NCBI GenBank assembly: GCA_036272815.1
Contig: DATAYA010000097.1
Coordinates: 1-10,348, forward strand
Reading direction: 5' to 3'
Origin: DATAYA01 sp036272815
Lineage (GTDB): Bacteria > Pseudomonadota > Alphaproteobacteria > Acetobacterales > Acetobacteraceae
Length of the DNA stretch: 10,348 bases
The notes beneath the pieces are model-generated. The model had not been told where the DNA came from and searched no databases. It was given only the letters and a program-made list of their open reading frames with translations. The position numbers were made by a program, and so were the translations under genes. Positions 5,848-10,348 of this stretch are shown one piece after another. Numbering within the stretch: the first letter of the stretch is position 1; every line of letters starts with the position of its first letter.

Positions 5848-6837
5848 TCAGGCCAGTTCCGGCAAGAACGGGGCGAGACTGGTCTGCTCCGCCACGGCGC
5901 GGATGCGGCGCTTGTGCTCGGAGTCCAGCTCGACCCGCCAGCGCCGGCTGACCGCGGCGGTGTTTTTCACGACCCGGAAATAGCCCGATTCGCCGCTCCC
6001 GGCGGTGCTCCGCGCCAGGAACGCCCGCGTCTGCGCCGACCAGTCGAGGCCGGCGAAGTCGAACAGGGTGCGGGCCGTGCCCTCCGGGTCCTCGCAAAGA
6101 TCGGTGTAATTGACCAGCCGTGCATGGCCGCACCCCGCCAGGTCGGCGACCGCCCGCTCGTTCAGCAGCGCCCAGAACCAGGCATACTGCTCGACCGGCG
6201 GCAGGCGCTCGAATCGCGCCTGGGTCAGCCCGTGCTGCTCCGCCTCTTCCCACTCCCAAAGACCGTCGAGGCCGTTGCGGGCCTGCAGCTTGCCCAGGCT
6301 CACGCCGCGCATCATGGAGGCGACCTGTCCGAATGGGTCGCGCAGGATGAAGACGATGCGGCTGTGCGGCAGCGCCTCGGCGAACAGACCCGCGCAGCCG
6401 CAGGAGCTGACCGACTTCATCACCAGCCGCGGCGCCGCGTCTGGCCGCACGAAGTCCGGGATCACCGTTTCGCGCGCCATTTTCACGAGAGGCGGGACGC
6501 GTTCGGCGGCACGTAGCGCCGCGATCATGCCGAGGCGTGCGACGTGCGCCGACGGGGTCTGATAGCTTTTGCGGAACACCGGCATCTGGCCCGAGGATTT
6601 CAACATCCGGCTGCCGGCGACACGGCGCAGGAAGGCGCGCGCCGCTTGGACATGCCCCGCTACCTCCCCATGCGGCACCACCCCGGGGTGGCCGGTCCGA
6701 TCGATCGTGTCCGGTTCGTGGCGATAGATCACGTCGGGATGGCTGTCGAAGATCTTGCCCAGCCATGTGGTGCCCGAGCGGGGCGCGCCGAGAAGCATGA
6801 TCATGGTCTCGGTCGGATCGGCTGCGAAGTCTGGCAT
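5848..6837 (-). CDS. PAPS-dependent sulfotransferase family protein
   Basis: 329 residues. Sulfotransferases move a sulfuryl group from 3'-phosphoadenylyl sulfate to an alcohol, amine or sugar hydroxyl. The 5'-phosphosulfate loop is clear near the N terminus (LLGAPRSGTTWLGKIF, 15-30), and the 3'-phosphate site follows as SRIVFILRDPFGQVASM (159-175), with Arg160, Arg166 and Ser174 in the expected spacing. The KS of VMKSVSSCG (139-147) precedes it as in bacterial members. EP(D) at 41-43 and the C-terminal W-R-V-E-L region (300-304) also fit. The frame is open to 7158, but the ATG at 6837 gives the usual short lead before the P-loop, and the upstream part is low-complexity. No strong Shine-Dalgarno is seen. 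Its acceptor is unknown; lipid, glycan and small-molecule targets are all possible. It converges on the hydrolase with only 3 bp between stop codons. Confidence 0.85.
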   Translation of the reverse strand: MPDFAADPTETMIMLLGAPRSGTTWLGKIFDSHPDVIYRHEPDTIDRTGHPGVVPHGEVAGHVQAARAFLRRVAGSRMLKSSGQMPVFRKSYQTPSAHVARLGMIAALRAAERVPPLVKMARETVIPDFVRPDAAPRLVMKSVSSCGCAGLFAEALPHSRIVFILRDPFGQVASMMRGVSLGKLQARNGLDGLWEWEEAEQHGLTQARFERLPPVEQYAWFWALLNERAVADLAGCGHARLVNYTDLCEDPEGTARTLFDFAGLDWSAQTRAFLARSTAGSGESGYFRVVKNTAAVSRRWRVELDSEHKRRIRAVAEQTSLAPFLPELA

Positions 6838-6902
6838 GCGTTGGTACAGCCCTGCTGCGATTCCAGGGCCATACTGTCCGTCCGCTACCTGTGATTGTCC
6901 AT

Positions 6903-6932
6903 ACCAAAAGGTAAATTCTAAGCAAAAGTTAA
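6903..6932 (-). repeat. Two 12-bp direct repeats flanking the predicted -10 box
   Basis: On the minus strand TTAACTTTTGCT (6932-6921) and TTACCTTTTGGT (6914-6903) agree at 10 of 12 positions and start 18 bp apart. Exactly between them lies TAGAAT (6920-6915). The downstream copy is itself part of a short dyad, TACC-N4-GGTA (6902-6913). The arrangement resembles an operator with two half-sites on one face of the helix; no regulator can be named. Confidence 0.4.
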
Positions 6933-6942
6933 CAATTGCCAG
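6915..6942 (-). promoter_or_regulatory. Candidate sigma-70 promoter of the sulfotransferase gene
   Basis: On the minus strand CTGGCA (6942-6937, 4 of 6 matches to TTGACA), a 16-bp spacer and TAGAAT (6920-6915, 5 of 6 matches to TATAAT). It would start transcription near 6908, leaving a leader of about 70 nt before the ATG at 6837. It is the best-matching promoter I see in the window, though read by eye. Confidence 0.45.
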
Positions 6943-7040
6943 TTGATATAGCCACCAGAAAGCGCCGTACGGTTGCACAACTCCCGCGAGAACAAGGACT
7001 TGGCCGACTGCCTTATCGGGTTTGTTCGCCGCCGTGGTGC

Positions 7041-8612
7041 CTATTTCGTGAGCGACACCTGGTCCATGTTGAAGAACATCTGCGTCGGGTTGAGCCGGAA
7101 GCCCTGCACGGAGGTGCGCTCGGCCCGCACCTGCAGGGTGGAGTTGACGAACAGCCATGGGGCGTCGTGCATGATGATCGCCTGTACCTGGTGATACATC
7201 GCGGTCCGCTTGGCGGTATCGGAGACCTCGACGGCCCGGTTCATCAGCGCATCGGCCTGGACGTTGTGGTAATGGGAGGTGTCGCCGACCGGCATGTATT
7301 TCGAGTTGAACAGTTCGCCCACGAAATTATCGGGATCGCCGTTGTCGCCGCTCCAGCCGGTGACGAACAGGCCGTGGTACTTGCCGGACCGGATCTCGGC
7401 GAGATAGGCGCCCATGTCGCTTTTGCGCACCGACGCCACGACGCCGACCTTGCGCAGATAGCCCTGGAGCGCCACTGCGAGATCAGGCCCCGCCGGGTTG
7501 TAGCCGCGCGGCGTGTTGTAGGTGAGCAACTCCACCCGCAGCGGCAGCTTGACGCCGGCCTGCTTGAGCAGCGCGCGGGCCTTCGCGACGTCATAGGGAT
7601 AGGACTTGAGCGAGGCGTCGTAGCCCCATTGGCTCGCTGGCAGCGGTGAGTTCATCGTCACCGCGAGCCCGGCATAGAGCGCCTTGTTGATCGCCGCCTT
7701 GTCCACGGCATAGTTCAACGCTTGGCGCACGCGGAAATCGTCGAACGGGGCGGTGTCGTTTGGCATCGCCATGCCGCTCACGGTCAGGCCCGGCTGCGTC
7801 AGCAGGCGGATGTGGGGGTCGCCGCGCAGCGCCGGGACCACCTGTGTCGCAACATCGCCCATGATCTGCGTCTCGCCGCGCTTGAGCGCCAGCAGCGCCG
7901 CCTGCGGGTCCGGATATTCCTTGAAAACGAGGTGCGAGAGGTTGACCTTGCCTTTCCAGTAGTTCGGGTTCGCATCGAGCGCGATCTGGTCGCGCGAGCG
8001 CCATTCCTTGAAGATGAACGGGCCTGTCCCGACCGGGTGGTTGCGGAAATCCTTTCCCCATTTCGCCGCGGCCGGGTAGCTGACGACCCCGTTCCAGACC
8101 ATCGCGAGGCTGGTCAGGAACGGTGCGGACGGCGCCTTGAGTTTGAATTGCACGGTATTGTCGTCGACCGCACTGTAGGAGGCGACGTTGCCGAAGGTGA
8201 AGTCGATATAACTTTCGACCGGGCCGGTGTTGTAGATGTAGTTGGGGTCGCTCTTCTTGAGCTGCCGGTCGAGCGTCTGGACGTAGGTATGCGCATTGAA
8301 CGGCGTGCCGTCCTGGAACTTCACGCCGGTGCGCAGGTGGAACGTATAGGTCAGCCCGTCGGGCGAGATGTCCCAGCTCTGAGCGAGACCCGGCGCAGGC
8401 TCGGTGGTGCCCGGCTTATAGGCGACCAGCGTATCGTAGACGCAGGCCATGACGAAGCCGGAAGTGTTGTTCTCGACCGCTTCCGGATCGAAGCCGGTCG
8501 GATCGGCGGCGATGCTCACGACCAGCGTGCCGGCTGCCCGCGCCGGGGTGGCCGGCAGCCAGCCGGCGATGCCAAGCGCGGTCGCGGCGGCAAGCATGGC
8601 CCTGATTTTCAT
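7041..8612 (-). CDS. Periplasmic substrate-binding protein of a peptide-class ABC importer (family 5, DppA/OppA type)
   Basis: 523 residues, typical for SBP family 5. It starts with a signal peptide (MKIR, a hydrophobic stretch to about residue 19, then PATPARA with a likely signal peptidase I cut after Ala26); no lipobox cysteine, so it should be a soluble periplasmic protein. Family landmarks: GLAQSWDISPDGLTYTFHLR (75-94) with GVKFQDGTPF (96-105), HPVGTGPFIFKEW (192-204), FRVRQALNYAVDK (293-305) and YDVAKARALLKQAG (340-353). The frame reaches 8654, but ATG 8612 has GGGAGAG 10 nt upstream and begins the signal peptide. It is the natural partner of the two permeases, yet is on the opposite strand, about 2 kb from them, with a hydrolase and sulfotransferase between. 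Its ligand cannot be read from sequence. apt lies 67 bp upstream in the same direction. Confidence 0.94.
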   Translation of the reverse strand: MKIRAMLAAATALGIAGWLPATPARAAGTLVVSIAADPTGFDPEAVENNTSGFVMACVYDTLVAYKPGTTEPAPGLAQSWDISPDGLTYTFHLRTGVKFQDGTPFNAHTYVQTLDRQLKKSDPNYIYNTGPVESYIDFTFGNVASYSAVDDNTVQFKLKAPSAPFLTSLAMVWNGVVSYPAAAKWGKDFRNHPVGTGPFIFKEWRSRDQIALDANPNYWKGKVNLSHLVFKEYPDPQAALLALKRGETQIMGDVATQVVPALRGDPHIRLLTQPGLTVSGMAMPNDTAPFDDFRVRQALNYAVDKAAINKALYAGLAVTMNSPLPASQWGYDASLKSYPYDVAKARALLKQAGVKLPLRVELLTYNTPRGYNPAGPDLAVALQGYLRKVGVVASVRKSDMGAYLAEIRSGKYHGLFVTGWSGDNGDPDNFVGELFNSKYMPVGDTSHYHNVQADALMNRAVEVSDTAKRTAMYHQVQAIIMHDAPWLFVNSTLQVRAERTSVQGFRLNPTQMFFNMDQVSLTK

Positions 8613-8622
8613 GGTTCTTGTG

Positions 8623-8629
8623 CTCTCCC
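8623..8629 (-). promoter_or_regulatory. Ribosome binding site of the substrate-binding protein
   Basis: GGGAGAG on the minus strand, 10 nt before the ATG at 8612. It supports this start over the in-frame start 14 codons further upstream. Confidence 0.55.
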
Positions 8630-8660
8630 GATCCGGCTCGGAGCGTAATCGCAATCGCCG

Positions 8661-8679
8661 GCGAAGGAAACCGCTTCGC
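8661..8679 (-). terminator. Short hairpin directly after apt
   Basis: On the minus strand GCGAAG, a 7-nt loop, CTTCGC: a perfect 6-bp stem beginning on the base after the apt stop codon. No T run follows, so it is at best a weak or Rho-assisted terminator, or a 3'-end protector separating apt from the binding-protein gene. Confidence 0.3.
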
Positions 8680-9195
8680 TCAGGAATCGTAACTGACCAG
8701 TGCCGAGACCGGCACGTCGAGCTTCGCCCGGCCGCCGAGAAACGCCAGCTCGATCAGCACCGCCGCCGCCGGCACGACCGCGCCGATCTGCCGCAGCAGT
8801 GCGATCCCGGCCGCCATCGTGCCGCCGGTCGCCAGCAGGTCGTCCACCACCACCACGCGCTGCCCCGGCGAGACCGCATCGGCCTGCAACTCGATCCGGT
8901 CGCTGCCGTATTCCAGGCCGTAATCGAGCCCGACCGTCTCGCCCGGCAGTTTTCCCGGTTTGCGAAGCATCACGAAGCCGCAGCCGAGCTTGAGCGCCAG
9001 AGGTGCGGCGATCAGGAAGCCGCGGCTCTCGATCCCCGCCAGCAGGTCGGGATGGTGGCGGCGCACGGCGGAGGCCATGCGGCCCATCGCCACCTGCCAG
9101 GCGTCGGCGTCGCGGAGCAACGTCGAGATGTCGTAGAACAGGATGCCGGGCTTGGGGAAATCCGGGATCGAGCGGATGTGGTCCTTGAGGTCCAT
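8680..9195 (-). CDS. apt: Adenine phosphoribosyltransferase
   Basis: 171 residues, the usual size. Apt is the cytosolic purine-salvage enzyme converting adenine and PRPP to AMP and pyrophosphate, acting as a homodimer. The start MDLKDHIRSIPDFPKPGILF (1-20) is the typical N terminus, with DFPKPGI near-invariant. ESRGF (56-60), RKPGKLP (78-84), LEYG (94-97) and the PRPP-binding loop VVVVDDLLATGG (114-125) match E. coli Apt closely, and all expected acidic and loop residues are present. The frame extends 19 codons upstream, but ATG 9195 has AAGGTG 8 nt before it, and the extension is an Arg-rich run. It lies 63 bp downstream of the LysR-type gene on the same strand. It is a housekeeping gene with no evident functional link to either neighbour. 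Confidence 0.96.
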   Translation of the reverse strand: MDLKDHIRSIPDFPKPGILFYDISTLLRDADAWQVAMGRMASAVRRHHPDLLAGIESRGFLIAAPLALKLGCGFVMLRKPGKLPGETVGLDYGLEYGSDRIELQADAVSPGQRVVVVDDLLATGGTMAAGIALLRQIGAVVPAAAVLIELAFLGGRAKLDVPVSALVSYDS

Positions 9196-9203
9196 GCCGG
9201 CGG

Positions 9204-9209
9204 CACCTT
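9204..9209 (-). promoter_or_regulatory. Ribosome binding site of apt
   Basis: AAGGTG on the minus strand, 8 nt before the ATG at 9195; it decides the start of apt. Confidence 0.55.
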
Positions 9210-9258
9210 GTTGCAGGCCGCGGCTGTAGCGCCTCCGGCGCCGGCGCGGCAACTGCGA

Positions 9259-10251
9259 TCATGCATCCGTGCCGGGGGGCTTGGCACCGGGGGGCTCGGC
9301 GCCCGGGTGTTCGGTGCCCGGCTGTTCGGTGCCCGGCTGTTCGGTGACGGCCGCGCGCGCGAGCACCGGGGCGATCCCGCGCCACTGCGCCGCCCGTGGC
9401 CCGTTTGGCCACCAGGCGAGCCCGATCGTCCGCCAGGCACCGGCACCGGCCAGCGGCCGCAACGCGACCCCGGTGCCCCGCGACACCCCGGCCTCTACCG
9501 CGATCCGCGGCAGCAGCGCGACGCCGAGGCCGCCGCCGACCATCTGCACCAGCGTGTGCAGGCTGGTCGCGGCAAAGCCGTCGCCCGCCGGGCCGCCGCG
9601 CCGCTGATCGCCGTAGGCGGCAATGGCCTGGTCGCGCAGGCAATGACCCTCCTCCAGCAGCAGCATCCGCTCTGCGTCCAGCGCCGCGATCGGCACGACC
9701 GAGCGGGCGGCGAGCGGGTGGCCCGGCGGCAGGGCCGCCACGAACGGATCGCGCATGACCGGCATCGTCTCCGCGCCGTGGCAGTCGCAGGGGAGTGCCA
9801 GCAGCACCACGTCGAGCCGGTTTGCCGCCAGCCGCTCCAGCAGCCGGTCAGTGACGTCCTCGCGCAGATAGAGCAGCAGCCGGGGGAACGCCTCGCGCAG
9901 CGCCGGCATCAGCCGCGGCGGCAGGAACGGGCCGATGGTCGGGATCACGCCGAGCCGCAGCGGCCCGCTCATCGGCGCACGGGCCGCCGCCGCGGCTTCG
10001 GCGACCGATTCCAGCGCCGCCATCGCGTCGCGCGCCCGCGCCGCGACCTCCGCCCCGAGCGGCGTCAGCACCACGCGCTTGCCGGCGCTGCGGTCGAGCA
10101 ACCGCGCATCGAGCTGCCGCTCCAGCGCCAGCACGCCGGCCGAGAGCGTCGATTGCGTCACCGCGCAGGCGGCGGCGGCGCGGCCGAAATGCAGGTGCTC
10201 GGCGAGGGCGAGGAGATAGCGGAGCTGTTGCGGGGTCGGGAGCGGGGTCAC
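9259..10251 (-). CDS. LysR-family transcriptional regulator, OxyR type (resolving cysteine absent)
   Basis: 330 residues. The N-terminal winged helix-turn-helix reads QQLRYLLALAEHLHFGRAAAACAVTQSTLSAGVLALE (residues 8-44, key parts HFGRAA, TQSTLS, LE), as in OxyR relatives. A coiled-coil linker follows to about 92, then the effector domain from GPLRLGVIPTIGPFLPP (96-112). The OxyR peroxide-sensing motif LEEGHCLRDQ (199-208) is present with Cys204. In E. coli OxyR the resolving Cys lies nine residues later; here that position is Tyr213. Two other cysteines (155, 157) occur in ALPCDCHGAE. ATSLHTLVQMVGGGLGVALLP (228-248) matches the rest of the family. The tail from 302 is a Pro-Gly pentapeptide repeat. 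The start is GTG, without a clear Shine-Dalgarno, but nothing later would preserve the DNA-binding domain. Likely a redox-responsive activator, though peroxide sensing is uncertain. Confidence 0.9.
   Translation of the reverse strand: MTPLPTPQQLRYLLALAEHLHFGRAAAACAVTQSTLSAGVLALERQLDARLLDRSAGKRVVLTPLGAEVAARARDAMAALESVAEAAAAARAPMSGPLRLGVIPTIGPFLPPRLMPALREAFPRLLLYLREDVTDRLLERLAANRLDVVLLALPCDCHGAETMPVMRDPFVAALPPGHPLAARSVVPIAALDAERMLLLEEGHCLRDQAIAAYGDQRRGGPAGDGFAATSLHTLVQMVGGGLGVALLPRIAVEAGVSRGTGVALRPLAGAGAWRTIGLAWWPNGPRAAQWRGIAPVLARAAVTEQPGTEQPGTEHPGAEPPGAKPPGTDA
9271..9345 (-). repeat. 15-bp tandem repeat, five units, coding the regulator's C-terminal tail
   Basis: Five 15-bp units (9271-9285, 9286-9300, 9301-9315, 9316-9330, 9331-9345). 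The last two are identical (GCCCGGCTGTTCGGT on the plus strand) and the others diverge progressively toward the gene end. They encode, in protein order, TEQPG, TEQPG, TEHPG, AEPPG, AKPPG. The length is a multiple of three, so copy-number change would keep the frame. Confidence 0.85.
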
Positions 10252-10348
10252 GGGCCGGCCGATATCATGGCGGGTCGGGGCCGGTCTCGTGGAGGGCCGG
10301 CGGCGGGGTCGGGGGACGGAACGTGGCGCACCCGCCCTGACGCCGCCG
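10252..10348. other. Upstream region of the regulator and window edge
   Basis: This 97-bp end piece is extremely GC-rich. It begins with two adjacent palindromes, GGCCGGCC (10253-10260) and GATATC (10261-10266), immediately before the regulator's GTG. On the plus strand an ATG at 10267 opens a frame that stays open for 27 codons to the window edge, which could be the start of a divergent gene, but the residues are Gly/Arg-rich and there is no visible ribosome binding site. I see no OxyR-type ATAG/CTAT operator. Confidence 0.3.

Larger units (their letters stand above)
6838..7040. other. AT-richer intergenic region upstream of the sulfotransferase
   Basis: This 203-bp gap lies between the sulfotransferase start and the stop of the binding-protein gene. 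Its middle (about 6885-6960) is clearly richer in A and T than anything else in the window and holds a promoter candidate and a pair of direct repeats, listed separately. I found no convincing terminator for the binding-protein gene here and no good small gene. Confidence 0.6.

Noticed and set aside
6838..7158. N-terminal extension of the sulfotransferase by 107 codons
   Set aside because: The extension overlaps the binding-protein gene, crosses the predicted promoter and lacks sulfotransferase features; the P-loop lies at the expected distance from ATG 6837.
7722..8648. Open frame of 308 codons on the plus strand opposite the binding protein
   Set aside because: It is antisense to a complete family-5 binding protein; the translation is Arg/Val/Glu-rich with no recognisable domain.
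10267..10348. Possible start of a divergent plus-strand gene
   Set aside because: Only 27 codons are visible, they are Gly/Arg-rich, and there is no ribosome binding site; too little to call.

Overview
This is a very GC-rich window, with third codon positions close to saturated with G or C in most genes. It most likely comes from an alphaproteobacterium. FlaF next to a flagellin is a hallmark of that class, and the overall gene style would fit Rhodospirillales/Acetobacteraceae, although that finer placement is inference. Ten protein genes are well supported. I see no rRNA, tRNA, CRISPR array, transposase or phage gene.

Layout. Bases 1-1241 (+) hold the end of a flagellar locus: the C-terminal part of a flagellin, then flaF. 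Facing it is an FMN-dependent alpha-hydroxyacid oxidase/dehydrogenase (1245-2348, -). From 2411 to 5844 (+) runs an apparent operon: a YciA-type acyl-CoA thioesterase, two DppB/DppC-type ABC permeases, and an alpha/beta hydrolase. The permeases are separated by about 313 bp of compositionally odd DNA. From 5848 to the right end everything is on the minus strand: a PAPS-dependent sulfotransferase with its own AT-rich promoter region, a family-5 (DppA-type) periplasmic binding protein, adenine phosphoribosyltransferase (apt), and an OxyR-type LysR regulator.

How the genes may work together. The two permeases and the binding protein have the three non-ATPase roles of a peptide/nickel/opine-class importer. 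They lie on opposite strands with the hydrolase and sulfotransferase between them, and no ATPase is present in the window. The thioesterase stop overlaps the first permease start by one base, so the two are probably translationally coupled. With the downstream hydrolase and divergent hydroxyacid oxidase this suggests, as inference only, uptake and breakdown of a peptide-like or ester/acyl substrate.

Most unusual points: (1) the odd 313-bp stretch between the permeases, spanned by an orphan frame that overlaps both neighbours and ending in a perfect 12-bp inverted repeat at the ribosome binding site of the second permease; (2) an OxyR-like regulator that keeps the peroxidatic GHCLRDQ cysteine but has Tyr at the resolving position; (3) a 15-bp tandem repeat coding for a Pro-Gly pentapeptide tail on that regulator; (4) a pair of direct repeats bracketing the predicted -10 box of the sulfotransferase. 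I did not find convincing evidence of an entirely new system; these are local oddities in otherwise recognisable genes.
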